From NCBI GenBank assembly GCA_025345505.1, contig JANVCC010000014.1, positions 712,559-776,558 on the forward strand: a stretch of 64,000 nt of DNA, in the 5' to 3' direction. The notes beneath the pieces are model-generated. The model had not been told where the DNA came from and did not search any database. It saw only the letters and a list, made by a program, of their open reading frames with translations. The DNA is from Todiramphus chloris collaris (lineage: Eukaryota > Chordata > Aves > Coraciiformes > Alcedinidae). Each line of letters opens with the position of its first letter. Position 1 is the stretch's first letter. The position numbers and the translations under genes are program-made. Below, piece by piece: positions 23,665-37,246 of this stretch.

Positions 23665-25867
23665 AGAAGATAATTGTCTGGCACATTAAAAACCAAAGAT
23701 CAATGCCTTCATGGCCTGTGCACCTACCTCAGTGTCCAGAATCTTCAAAAGGCTGCTTCTTGAAGACACTGATACTGACGTGATGATATCTGCACACCTA
23801 AGAATCCGTCTGTCGTCAGGGTTTCTTGGCCAAGTGTATTCCATCAGATTTGTGTGCAGAATAAGATAAAAACTATAGAAGTCGTAGAAACATAAATTTG
23901 AGTATTAAATGCATAGTCAAGCTAATTGGCAATAAAGTAAAAATATGCTGAACAAGTCATCTGCGAAAGGTACAAAGAACAGTGAGGGAGACCAGTGTAA
24001 CAAGCATTTAGTTGCGTGGCATGTAGTCTGAACAAAGTGAGTAGAAGGCTGTTGGGATCTGGCTGTGATTCTATGACAGATTATTCCTTCCTGCCCCTTT
24101 ATTTCTGAAAAAAAAAAAAAAAAGAAAAAAAAATGGAGGAAGGGTAATTATGCTTTAATATAGGATAGACTAAGCAAGTCAATAGCTGAGTTGTTTTCTG
24201 TTCTTCTTATGGTTCTTTAACATAGATGGTAGCTGACCTTTTTTTCCATTGAAATAAAGATCTGCTTGTTACTGTTTTTATGTGACTGGTAGGACTTGTG
24301 ATTTCTGATTCTAGCAACTGAAGAACTAGTAGTGCTAAAAGCATTATTTCTATTTTACTTAATAATCTTTAGGAAGAAGAATTTGCAAATTGTATTTTTC
24401 TGAAAAGTGAAAAATAATAAAAAAAGGTATTTTATTAAGTAAATTAGACAGGAACTTCTGTGAAATCTTGCAATATGAACATAGTGGAGGACAAATCAGA
24501 ACAAAATGTATCCTCTGATAAAAGACTTAAGCGCTAAGAGAAGTGTGTTTTCAAACAATCTTATAATCAATTTTTATAATCGTATGGTTTTATATATTTG
24601 TTTATTTCACAAATTATAATATGAACTTTTTTTCCAAATTTAATTAAGAGGACTTTTTTTTTCCTTACTCTGCCTTCTTCCTGGAGGAACACTGATGAAT
24701 GCCAAGTTTTCTTCTGAGATGAATAAAGGTCCCATTGATTTTAATGAGAGCTCAATATCTACCCTTTGATGAGAGAATTTGGTCCTAAGATGTGTTCGAT
24801 TAAAGAAGTGTGCAAGAAAGATTAATTTCATAAAGGAGCTTTCATGAGAGTTACCAGTAAACTGCAGTGACTTTTTTCACCCAGTCAGTACTTTGTTATT
24901 TCTGAAGCCCAGTGCTTTTGCTGAATGTGTAACATTCATTAAGAAGCAACATGCTAATCAAAGTACTCTTGTTTTATGTTAGGTTTTCCTTTTTTTTATT
25001 GCAGTGTTAGTTGACATTCACCTGACATTTTAGAAGCTGGCTAGAAATTTTTCACTTTGGATCTTTTGTCATGTTGAATGAATGTGAGTGCTCCATGTTT
25101 TTCATCAAATATGAGGTGGTGTGTTGCTGCCCCTATGACGAGGGAGACCCTGAGGCTCCGTAGTGTGTTACTTAAGTCACTGGACCTCTGTAAAAACTGT
25201 GGTTCCATCTTTTCATTTGTCTTTGGATTCTCTGCAAGTTTCTGAAAGCTGTGATAACACAACTGTAGCTTCAGAGCAGTGTGAGAAAACTCAGCACGCA
25301 TGGATCCCATCAGAGAACTAGTTCTAGTAAAAAGAAGAAACCTAAACAAATACAAACATGATGTAAAATTATAATTAAAACAGCTTAAATGACTAGCCCC
25401 TGTGTTGGTGAAAACATATGGAAAATTTAAAAGGGAACTGCTGTAAGTACTGTGACAGTGATAACAGCTGTCATGATTGTCTTTGATTAGATTATGTTGG
25501 TTTTAAAATCCTCAACTTTGACTTTCTAATTGCATTTGATTACATTAGCCTCACCAGACTTTTAGGAAAAGTGTGTGTCTAATGATCAGGATTGCAGAAA
25601 AATAAATGTGTCATCTTACTGAAAGGCTCAAAGACTAGGTAATGATTTAAAAAAAACCCCCAACAACCATAAAATACTACTTTTTAAGAATGATATATTT
25701 CTTTTAGGCTCAACATGCTATATTGAGACAGATGCCTGATAAAACATGCTAAATGTCAGGCTTGTCCAGTCCTGACATTCAGATGACAGTTTTCATTGCA
25801 CTTTCCTGCCCAGTCAGTGCCAGTGGCAAGAGACAGGATTCTGGGAGAGCCTCCACAGGGAGATGCT

Positions 25868-25913
25868 ACCCAGACAACTCCTCACCTTGGACCCAGACAA
25901 CTCCTCACCTTGG
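25868..25913 (+). repeat. Perfect 23-bp tandem duplication
   Basis: A 23-base unit beginning ACCCAGACAACTCCTCACCT occurs twice in direct, perfect tandem (25868-25890 and 25891-25913). Perfect identity suggests a recent duplication. Because 23 is not a multiple of 3, it shifts any reading frame crossing it, which argues against a coding role. Confidence 0.95.
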
Positions 25914-28900
25914 CGGAAGGAAGTGTCGGCTCCCTGGAGGCCCCTCTGCCCTGGCTCCACTCCTTGCACTCATTGCTAGCCTTAGGAAAATGCCTTCACC
26001 AGGCTCCCAGGGTTCTGGTGCAAGCCAAGTGCCGCTTTAACTCATGGCCCTGAGCACTTGGCTCCGGCAGTCCTGGTTTACTGGTGTAGGTTGCTGGTGA
26101 GTTTTATCCCCCGCACTCGTGTTCTCGCTCCTCTGAGAAAGGAAGTTGACAATCTAATGAGGTATTTGGCATTAAAACAATTTCTGTGCTGTATTCAAAT
26201 ACTTACTTTTATGAAGACCCATCTTTAGTTTGCACTTGTTTGAAGTAGCTGCGTGCGCGGCTGAGACACTAAGGGTAATGCCTGGGCTGCCTGTAGGAAA
26301 GGGCCATCGGCTGCACCTGAGCAGAACAAGAGCAGGAGATGGCCCAGCACCAGTGGTGGCCCGCTGGGGAGCACCTCATAGTTTTGGGGGTTGCATGGCT
26401 GGGAACTTTTGCAATAAGTCAGGTATCTGTTACCCTTCAGCACTTGCTCAGGCACAGGCTGTGTGCTGAAGTTCAGCTGTGAATCAGGAATATCTTTATC
26501 CTACTCGGCAGTTGGGCACTGCACTGAAAATCCCGCCATAGGCAACTGGCTTTTCAGTGTGATTGTGTCCCTGCTAACTACATTGGCTGAGATAAGCTTG
26601 TTAAGCGATGGAGACTGACATTTGCTCCTCGAGATCAGCTGCCTTTATTTGGGGAAGTTATCAGATGTTAGAATGATTCATCTACTACTTCAGGCCAGCC
26701 GTTCAGTTTTCCTTCAAGTCAAATCAAGCAGTTGCTCTTGGCATGAAAAACAGGGAAGGCAGGCAGAGTAAGAGAAAGGACACCTTATAATTAAAATCAG
26801 GCTTGAGCTTATGCCTTACTTCATTATACTACTGAAGAAAATGGCAAGTTTTACTTCCAAATATTTAGACACTCTGGCCATAGCAAAGCAGCTTTAGACT
26901 AAGCAAGAGCTAGTATTACAGTAGGAAGACTAGCTAAGTATTTTAAATGGTCTTCATCTTAAATGGCAACATCTTTGAAAAAAATTCAGTGTGGGCCTCA
27001 AAAAAAATTGACATGGGCATAGTCATGAAGTGGCAGCTGACCTGCAAGTGTGGTGTTGCTTAGCAATCCCTCACCACCACGCAAATTGGGAACGCAGGTT
27101 AGAGTGGTTTACGCCAGGAAAGAGATAAATGCTAATTTTCTCCAGCAGATTCTGTTTTCTGTGGAAGGATATTAGCCATAAGTCCCTCTTCATTCTTCTT
27201 TTCCCTTTTCCCTTGTAACAAGTTGAAAAGCATTTGGAAAGTGATATCTGTGCAAAGAAGAGTCTGCGAGAACGCAGGTGCATTTCCAGAACACCAATTG
27301 AACAAACAGTTGATACAACAAACAAGTTTGGAGGGAAAGAATAATAAAGAACACAAAGGGAATGTTATTTTAACACTTGAACGTTTTCAACTGTGAAAGT
27401 TTATATAGCCACTTGGATTTCTGAATCAGTTGCCAGTCATGACCCTACCACAGAGTCCCTGCAGGTGGGATGCTGAACCTGCCTGGAGTCCAGCTGCTGT
27501 CAGAGGTTGTGCCAGCCCACCTGAGCTCACTGCAGGATCCAGGCCTGAATTAACTAGAGGTCTGGGGTTAAAAGGATCAGCCAGAAAAAGTTCACACGCT
27601 CCCTGGCTCAGGTCATTGGGGAGCTCTTGTACCAACAGAGTGTGATGGAAAGGGAGTATTTTGAATTTGGAAACTTGATGGCAGAGGTTGAGAGTTTGAT
27701 GGAGATAGGAAGCTTCTTTCTCCCTTCTCCTGTTTTGATGTGTGATCCACTTTTCATGACTCCATAGCAGCGGATAAGGAAGGGGGAGGCATTTATCTTC
27801 ACCCTGGTTGCCTAGTCCAGGCGGATCTCTTACTGTATGTGAGCAGTAATGTGAAAGCTTTTGTCTGTCAGACTTACTGGTTATACTGTAGAAGGTGAGG
27901 GATCCAATGATGCCTTCTGGTGTACTGTATGGCTAACATGACATCTTTCTACTCCATGTGATAGAGGTGCTCTCTCTTGCTTTTCCTTGAGATTTTTCCT
28001 GTCTCTTACAAATCACTAGAAGGGTTGCCGTGGTTCCATCTCCTTGTCCCTTAAAAACACTGGTAGCCAGGTAGTTATTCCTCTTCCAGAGTGCAGGGAC
28101 TACAGGTGTGCCAAGCGTCTTTGTATAAAATACATAAATTCCCTGTACTTTGTGCCACGTGTGTCTGCACAAAGCCTAAACCCAGACCAAGCTCTCACTT
28201 CCAAAGACTTCTGTATGGAATTAATGTTGCACTCTAGTAAGTTAAGCTTGTAGCACCCCAGAAATACATCCACCCAACTAAGAGGTGCAGCGTGTTTGCT
28301 ATGTGTGACACATGACCAGCGGCTTGAGAACTGAAGCATAGTATAGGTTAGAGTAGGCGGAATATTCAGAACTGTAATATGTATATTGTGTGATGGATTT
28401 CCATGGAAAGTATTACCACATGAGGTAGCTCCCCTTTGAGAATAAACATGATAGCTTTCCATTTGCTGTTTATTTTAGCACATGGTCAAAGAGCAAAAAG
28501 AATTTAATACCTCTGTCGCTTGATCTGGAACTTGGACTTTCTATAGCCAATGACAAATGATTGTCCAGGCACATTTCTGAGTTTATTTAAACTGAGAGGT
28601 AGCTGTTATCTTTCTGAAATGTCAAAATGCTTGTCTGAGGAATACAGATGCTCCTCTCCTTTACGTGGCATTAAGTATGTGAAAGCAGGATGCACAGGGT
28701 CAAATACAGACCCCTTTGTGCAATAAACAACTCCCAAATCATAAACCAACTCTCTTTATAAGTTTCCAAAACATGTTTTTCTTGACCTTTTAACACAGGC
28801 AATAGTACTTCTGCTTGCTAGGCAACTGATTTTTGCTCATCTCCTTGAGAGGTTAAAATGAAATAACAGTAAATTTCTACAACTGCTTCAGAGGGCTGCA

Positions 28901-31900
28901 GAACGAAAAGGTACTTAATCAGAATGCATAGCTTCAGGAAATTACCAACTGCTATTAGGACAGTAACTGAAAATATTTCAAAGTCTCCCACTGTAACAAA
29001 TGGGACTTCTTGCCTGTGTACCATTTTAATGATAATTTCAAGAGGAGACAAAGCCTGACAACACGTATCATGACAGGGGAATCAGAACTGCATCCAGAGA
29101 GAGCAATTTCAGTCAGGAAGCAGTGGGAGAGTTTCACAGTTCCTTTCAGATAAGAAACGTAAGCAACATACAAATGTGGAAAATAAATTAAAATGCAATG
29201 TAAACACTTCTCGCCTATGTACAGTAATGACGAAAACCCCCACAAAATGTACCTAAAACTTGCTGTGGACATGTGTTTTCCCACTGTCATAACTGCAACT
29301 TCCTGTGACTTTGACAATAAAAACCAGAACCAAACAGTATTAATGATTTAGTGACACTGAGTGAAACAACTGTGCATGCTTTATAAATATTTGCCTTTTG
29401 TCTTTATTAAAACAGATTTTGCTGAGGTGCCAGATTACTGATTTCAGTAGGGAGGGCAGGCTTCTGTTTAGCCCCCAATTATGAGGGAGAAAATTAACTT
29501 CCTTACATAAAAGTAATAATAAATCATTTAAATCCAAAGTTCATACAAAGTCTGATCGTATTCCCATCTTCATACAGACTTTGCTTTTGCAGGGTGCTGT
29601 GCAATCTTCACTTTCTCAGATGAACCGTGTAAAACTGCATCAGTGTATCTGCGTAACAAATTGTCCCTGAAGAACTGTGAAGATCCTGACCGTGTTTGTA
29701 TGAGCATCCTGTTAGCCTGTATCCATCATCTGTGCCCCCAGTGCCCTGTTTGTGGCCATAACCTGCTTCCACCCGCTCTCAGCTTCAGTGCCAGGCAGGT
29801 TGGTTGTAGGCTGCAGAAGCAGACGTCTGGCTGTGAGGGACTGCACTGAAGTCTTCCTTCATCAAGACAGTGGTCATCGTGCATGATCATTAGTTACTTG
29901 CCTTTCCTCAGACTGGAAAAGGCACCTATGGAGCAAGACGTGCCTTCAAACTGAAGTGAGAAGATGGACAACAAAGCACAGAGTGTTCCTGTGTTTCCTG
30001 TAAACATTTTACTTTACAAAGCGGCACAGCCTTGGCAGGCTGAGAGACCTTTAGCAGAGAGGAACTGTGGAACAGGAAATCTGGGCTCATTTTGCTGTGC
30101 ATGTCAGGCTGCAGCCAAAACCAGAGTAGCTGTGCTAACATGTGAAAAGTCATCTGATAAAAGCCTGCTGCCAAAGAGGCACAACTCAGAGGAAGAATAG
30201 CCTCAATACCCTTTTTTTCTTGGTTTTGGTTCCAGAAGATGCCTCTGTCTCATGACTGTAATAATACTCAATCATCATGCTATAATTAAGGGCTTTTCAT
30301 GTAATCATCTGTAGAACTGATTACTTTGGGCTATACCCTACTAATGCTGAGCTTCCTGGCAAAATTCCCACTGGCATCAGTAAGAGAAAGATCGTCCCTT
30401 TCCTCAGCAGTTTACTGCTATTGTTTGATAATACCGTGCTTTTCAGACAGTTTGCAATGGAGATTAAATATTTAGACTTTTAGTTCTTGAAATATTAAAA
30501 TGGCACTGTAGAGCTAACACACTTTCTCAGAAGCTTGAGTTTGTTCTGGTCATTATTGCTTCCGAGGAGTGCAACACCAAAGCAAGGCATGAACAGGTAC
30601 GAACAAGATTTTATCCAAGAAGCTGAAAACAATAGACTCTCAAGGCATGAAAAACAGGAAGGAAGATGAAAGATTTTGTATTGCGGATGATATAGCAACA
30701 TTCATTTGCTTTTTTGTACAGTAAAAAAATAACGAATTAGGCAACCAAACCCACTAAAATTTCAAAAGATAATACACCCGGAGATTTATTCATCCTTTTG
30801 AAAAAATGTACTTCAGCCTTTTTAGCCAAGTTTTGCCACTAACTCTGATGGGAACAGGATGCTCATGAGATGAGTAGGATGATATTTATAGGGTTAGCCA
30901 GAACACACATGAGCTCTATAAGCTCTTGTTTGTAAAGGTTAAGAGCTTGTTTTTGGAAGTATTGAATGCGTGTGTGTAATTCATTTTGACTTGAGCTGGA
31001 GTTGAGGGCGTGCAGCAGTGTTAAGAGACCAGGCGTTAATTTCCTGTCACAAGGGCCAAGTGTCTCTATATGCGGATATTCTCGCTTTTCATAATTCGCA
31101 CTGCAGTTGCAATTAAGACGATTCTATTGTACTAGAAATAACAGTTGCTTGTTAATCCAGAGGCCTTCAACTCTAAAGCCAAGGCAGTTATTTGAGACAG
31201 CTTATTGAAAAGAGAAGTGAAGAGCAAATTCCTGCAGCGCCCATCTTTTGGCACCAAGCGCAGGTGCCTGGATGTGGAAGAGGATGCTCTGTTGAAATCC
31301 TTTGCTTGACCAACACTCATGGCAGTGGCAGAGTTGCCTGAGCGTTGCACAAGGAAACACTGCAGCTTTCCCTCTTAGGACTGTGTAGGTCTGGGCTGGG
31401 GAGACCAGCCTCCTCACATGGGGGACAGGGCAAGCACCAGGCTGTGAAACCACAGCTCTTGCCCTTGAGTAAGAGACACGTCATTGCCAAATGTTATTTC
31501 TCCCTCCTTCTGGTAAACCTTTTGATGCGGTTCCCTGTCAGAAGGAGAACAGCAGGATATTCTGTGCTGCAGCTTGAGTTTTCAATGAGCTAGGCATTTG
31601 TGAGTGTCTTCAGGAGAGCTGGTCACCTCTTCATCCAGCTGAGACATCTCCTGTGAGAGCACCACAGAAGGCACCCTGCCCAAGTACCCAGATTACAGCC
31701 ACAGAGAAGCAGATGAAGGGGTTACAGGGATGGGTCAGGAAGTGTAGGAGCCCTTCTCTACCTCCTAGAGTAAACATTGTCTTTATGGGTGGATAACACA
31801 GGTGCATCTACGTTACCCTTTGCTGTGCCATAGGGCTTGTATGTTTCCATAGTGTCTTAGCCACATTTCTTAAGGATTATGCTTCACAAATACTTTCCAA

Positions 31901-32577
31901 AAGGTCCAGTCTTAACTAACATTTACCGGAAAATCCCAAATACAGTGAATGGCACATGGATTTTTATGGCTACGTCTGCACTAGCTCAGCAGAAGCAGAC
32001 TGGAGTAAAAAGGAGCTGGTACTCAAGGCGGTTTTACTTTGGACCAGGTCCAATTTGATAGCATGACCTGAACACCTGCGTCCCCTTGGACTGTCTCATG
32101 GAGGGCCTCTTCTGCAGTAGCTCGGATGGCACCGGGATGCAAGCAGGAGTTCTGCCACAGGAAGATACTCCTTGATCTGAACTAGAAGACTCATGAAGGT
32201 GTACCACCTGCTACCCGCATGCCTGCGTGCATGAATTTTGTTGTCAGAAAAACACTGAAAATCTGTTTTTATGTGTAGTGCTTCAAATGTTCGATCTCTT
32301 TTGTGAGCTAATGCACGGAGCCATTTTTCAAGAGGCATGACAGTCTGAAGCACAGTGTAAGACCAGACCCAGGGGTATGCTGCTTCTAATCCTAGCTCTC
32401 CCCTTAAATGCACACCTCTTTCTGTCCATCATTCTGTCTGCTTTCTTGCCTCGCTTGGATTTTATGAGGATTCAATTTTGCACAATAGTCCAGAAATGTG
32501 AAGGTTTCTATATAACTAGGCACTGTAAAAAAATTACCCAAATACAGTAAAAAAGCTGCTTTGTCATCACACTAATG

Positions 32578-32712
32578 GGAAGGAAGGAAGGAAGGAAGGA
32601 AGGAAGGAAGGAAGGAAGGAAGGANNNNNNNNNNGGAAGGAAGGAAGGAAGGAAGGAAGGAAGGAAGGAAGGAAGGAAGGAAGGAAGGAAGGAAGGAAGG
32701 AAGGAAGGAAGG
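32578..32712 (+). repeat. (GGAA)n microsatellite with internal gap
   Basis: Perfect GGAA/AAGG tetranucleotide repeats flank 10 N at 32625-32634; the array is about 135 bases including the gap. GGAA arrays offer clustered ETS-factor core sites, but that is only a formal property. The encoded Gly-Arg-Lys-Glu repeat frame is spurious. Confidence 0.97.
32625..32634. other. Assembly gap (10 N)
   Basis: A short 10-N run sits inside the GGAA array and is probably a collapsed or unresolved stretch of the same repeat. Confidence 0.95.
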
Positions 32713-35700
32713 CAAACAATGATCAGAATATTGTTAAAGAGAAGAAAGGTTGAAAGGTGTCAAAACTTAGCTAGTAAAACAACCGTGGATGAAAAGCTTT
32801 ACTGTCAGTAAATATATTTTTTTTTCAAAATGCAAACATTTCCACAGTGCTGAAAATCTCATCCCAACATCCTTGTTCAACAGCAAAATTTTCTGCTTTG
32901 TGAACTGGAAGTGTTTCATTTTCCTATTCCTTTCATTTTGACTTTGTAATCATCTTGGAATAGCAAATTAATTATTACAGTATGTTTCTACTAGATGCTG
33001 CTGATACTGATACCTGTAGGACAGTGCTTCAACAGTATGTATGCTTCATGCCTAAGAATCATAATTTTTCTGAGAGGAATTTGAATTTTTTTGTTCTGAT
33101 TCAGCATGAAAACAAATGTTGAAATGTTAGCATTTCCCTGAGTGTGGAAATTCTTAACAGCTGTAATTATAATCATCCTAAATAATTTTGTTTCTGAAGC
33201 CAAATAGAGCAATGGCAGCTAGAATATGCAAGCTTACATATTGTAGTCTATTTGTATTCACAGCTTATGCTTTTCATTTGAGCAATTTTCTGTAATTTTT
33301 ATTTTCTTCTTCTGTGTGTGACTTATGCAAGACACATTTATTCTAAAATAGCTTTCAGTCATTGAAATATTTTGCTCCATTGTTCCTAGCATCAGACATC
33401 TCAGCACTGGGATATTAGCAAAACATAAAATGTCTCTAATTTTGTAAGGTAACATTTGTTTGACCTGTTCCCTTTTTGGTTAGGTTATGAGAGTAGAGAA
33501 AAATAGACTACTGATACTCAAAGAAATATATATATGGAAAATTAAAGATTTTTCCAGCAGACTATTCAAGTATGAGCTCAAATATTTATTTTTGTATACA
33601 AGACATTTTTTTCTTCAGCATTGCCTCCTTTTGTATGAGTATGTCTAGAAATATTCATGCCTGCGGGTGAGAGATGAGAGGATTTAAGAGGAAGAACATG
33701 CCATCTTGAACATACACGTTTACAATGTGATTTAGCTGTACCTGCCAGCTCCACAGCTTGGCTTGGGCTGTGCAAGTTGACTGGCATTTTTCTAGCTGCT
33801 GTCCTATAGAATTTACAGTTCTGCCGGCCAAATCCACCTTCCAGTTACACCTCTGCAACCTTACTAACAGTTAATGGTGTTGTATGAGGGTAGTTAAGGA
33901 TATAATTTCGCCTGCAGTTACGTGGAATCACATGATGCTTTTATTTCAATATTTTTTTTCCTACAGTCACTTTCTGGAGCAAAACCACAGCTTAATTACA
34001 GGGGCACTGTGGTCAGTCAATAAAACTGAGACTCAAAGGTGGTGTTGTAGAGATCAGTGATAAAGCAGAACAACCCCAGGTTGGAGGAGAGATCCTCTAC
34101 AGCATTTACATTTTAGTCATCACTGCTTTTATTCTTGGGAAACCTGCCCCAAAAGCAGGCTGGTCACTCTGAGAGCTGAAAAGGCCCCCAAGGATTTAGA
34201 AGATGGAGGATTGTCTCTGAGGTTACCCGAAGAGACTGCTGGAGAATAACAAGGCCTTTTTGTTACGATCAATGGAGAGAATTGGTTCTGTGTTGAGAGG
34301 TGATTTTAGCTGCTGTTTTGCTTTCTGTTTGTCATCTGTTGTTACAGACCTGAAAGGGTGCTGGGTGTTTCCAGCCAGCCCTTCCTCCCCAGCCTCCTGT
34401 CTTCAGTATTCTCAAATATTCTGCCTAGGTCTACCCTTTCTTTTCATTTTTCAGTTGGGTGTCATGTCCAGGCAGAACCAAAGCCTACTGAGATACGTTC
34501 CACAGACTTTGCTGGGATTCGAGTCTTGCCCTACATATGCTACCAGAGAAGATTCTTAGTCTGGGCATTTTATGTACTTCTTGTAAAAAAATATTAACAG
34601 CTGCAAATTAGCTTCTGATAGAAAGTTTGCAGTCTGGCCATTGCACCAAGACTTTCATGAAAATAGTTGTCAGTATGGGCCATGAGGCTGTGCAGCCCCC
34701 CTCTCCATCCTTGAGCTGGATTGTATCCACTGCTGGGGTTTTCACACTGTGTAACTGAAGTTGAAACTTCATGTTAAGCCTTTAACTTCTCATCTCCCTT
34801 GCCTATATACCCTCAAAGGAACGTGATTTATGATACTGGCTTTGCCCTCCTTGCTCTGCTGTGAGACAAAGCGATGCCTGACAGGGGGTATCTATCTTCA
34901 TTGCTGCTATTTTGATTGGAATTTGTGGGTGCTAAAGATGCAGGAGGCAGTAACGGTGCCTTTTGGAATATTAGGAGGTGAAGAAATATGCTTGAGGAGC
35001 TGGCAGATTATCAGGGAAAAAAAAGAATCAGGAAAAAAAAAAACCCAAACTCTATTAGGAAACCAGTGTTTGTTTGCTGACTATACTGATTAGTCCATAG
35101 GGGTTTTGTCATGCAATTGCCACTAATCTTAGTAGATACTTTTCCTTCTAGATTCATGCTAGGGCTTATTTCTTAGATTTGTGTATTTTCAATTAATTTA
35201 TTTTGTAAGGAAAAAAAAAAGGACACTGACAACTAAGCAAAGCCTAACATTTGCAAATGCATGAAGAATCACAGAATTACTACAGGAAGATTTATTTTGC
35301 TTTCCAGACTGCCAGTGATAATGCTGGAGCTTGCTGGCAGTCAGGAGTGCTTGGTATTCCAGTAGTGACCCTCCTCCCTCCCCATCCAGCTCCTCAGAAG
35401 AGTCCCTGCATGGAGATGTGAGAACATGAGTTCAGGTTTCCGTAGAAATGTCAGAGGTGGCAGCCGTACACTTGAAATGCAGGTACAAGGCAAAGAAGAA
35501 AGGTAAACAAAAGCTTTGCAGAAAGTGGGATGAAGCAAGGAAACAATTCAATAAATAAATGACTAACTAGATGAGGTGCCACGCTTTTTTCTCATTTCCA
35601 AGCTCTTCCTAGGAAGGCTGGTAAATAAAATCAGTCAATCTGTGGAGCAATTCCTAGACAAGAAAATGAGTTAATGAGCATCAGAGAGTGGAGCTGATGG

Positions 35701-36929
35701 ATAGAATCTGTGTACACCATCACTACCTGCTTGCTCCTTTTCCCCTGAAACAAATATTTCCTATCATCATAAGTGATAATTTGTGGAGATGCTGGACAGA
35801 CATGATTAAAACACTTCACACTTCAGATATGTGTGGTTTTTAGACACTAATAAACTGGATTAGGTTTTGATCAGTGGCTACAGGTTATCAAGAAATTTAT
35901 CTTCAGGATAGTGAAACCTGTTCTCTCTCTTGTAAATGTGGAATAAATTTGAAGTCAGTAACATGCCACTGATGCATAGAAAGCTTAATTGAAGGTAAAA
36001 TGATTTCTATTTGCAGGCACAATGCTAATACTGAAAGAAGAGCAAAGTTCCCCTTTGTGCAGGAGGCCTGAATGCACAATCACCTTCTGAGCACTTAAAG
36101 TTATGTACTTCTTGGCCCTCACGAAAGGGATGAATGAATTTTGTTCAAAAGACACAAACCAACCACATATAGAAACATCCAGTTGGTTGGCTTTTCTACT
36201 GGAACCACTGTGGTATTTATAAATGGAAATTGGTTGGCCTGGGAGTGGAAAAAACCCACCCAAGCTCAAGTATGTGTACAAAGTAAGACCATCATCCAGT
36301 GCAATGATCAGAAAAATGGCTCGAGGTTATTAAGGGAAAATCATTGAAACTATCAACCTAGTGCATAGGAAAAAAAACCAAACAAGATAATAGATTGCAA
36401 CAGTTTGCGCTATGTAAACAAGAGAATAACAGAGAGCATGTCTGATTCTTCGTACATGGAAAAATGTATTTTTCTGGGAAAAAAAAAGAAGCATCAGGTG
36501 TGTTCTTTTTCACATATGATACAGTTTTCATCTTGTGTATCAAGGTATATGTCAAGTGTTTGCTTATAGAAAATTGATCGATTTTTTTATCTTTTTAGAA
36601 GAAACATTGCAATACAAACTACAAACACAGAGAATGACACAGCCAAAGCAAGAGAGAATTAATCAGCATGGGTTTACCCCCCAGCAGGAATAAATCATTC
36701 TAGCTATAAATCAAGGAAGTTATTACAGGGCTCAAACAGTCCTGAAAATTCCAAGTAGCAGCAACACATAATTAAAGAGGAAAAGCTGAGACCAAGCCTT
36801 GTATTTAAAATGTTTTAAGAACTCATTTTAAGTACCTTTATTTCTTTTCTTTTTTTTTTCATCTCTTACTCCCTCTCTCAAGTGGCAAACAATAGTAATC
36901 GGAAAAAAGAAAGTGCAGGAAAAATACTA

Positions 36930-37246
36930 CTTACAAATTGTCCGGAGCAGCATAGTGGTCAAATTGCTGAAGGGGTGGTGTTGTCCCAGAGTATGGCACA
37001 GGAGAACTGTTGTGTGCTGATGTGAGAGCAGATGCTATCGAAGGCATTTTGTAGCATTAGATGAGGTTCTACCTCATCTCTGTCGGCAGTACCAATATCA
37101 TTAGTCTCAGCATGGGAAGAGATTTCACCCTCTAAAGCCAGGGCTGAGTGGCTGTCATCTCGTGCGCCAGTGCTGGAAACAGCCAAGAGAGCCTGGGAGC
37201 AGAATTTTAGAAAAACATCCAGTGCAGTTGTCATCTGTATTTTCAT
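36930..37246 (-). other. Possible minus-strand exon, 95-codon frame
   Basis: Read on the minus strand, a frame of 95 codons (37246 down to a TGA ending at 36959) lies in a GC-richer island of ordinary-looking codon use inside AT-rich DNA. Just upstream is a pyrimidine-containing stretch and AG candidates (AAATACAG|ATGACAACT). About 30 bases past the stop is GACAATTT|GTAAGT, a strong donor. I recognise no domain. It could be an exon of an unannotated gene or lncRNA, or a decayed repeat. The product is not assigned. Confidence 0.2.

Larger units (their letters stand above)
20639..32577. other. Intergenic or intronic sequence, no gene recognised
   Basis: This AT-rich sequence has no convincing gene. 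It holds a LINE reverse-transcriptase relic (22350-22420), a CR1 3' end (23590-23664), a 23-bp tandem duplication (25868-25913) and a short match to an old amniote transposon end near 31965. GC content rises slightly around 25750-26050 and 27430-27640 without CpG islands or paired splice sites. Confidence 0.55.

Noticed and set aside
32575..32811. Gly-Arg-Lys-Glu repeat frame
   Set aside because: It is the translation of the GGAA microsatellite and crosses an assembly gap.
35264..35342. AATCACAGAATTAC as a CR1 end, and a nearby 9-bp inverted repeat (35307-35342)
   Set aside because: Only about 14 bases resemble a CR1 terminus and no neighbouring CR1 sequence follows. The 9-bp repeat is within chance expectation for this window size.
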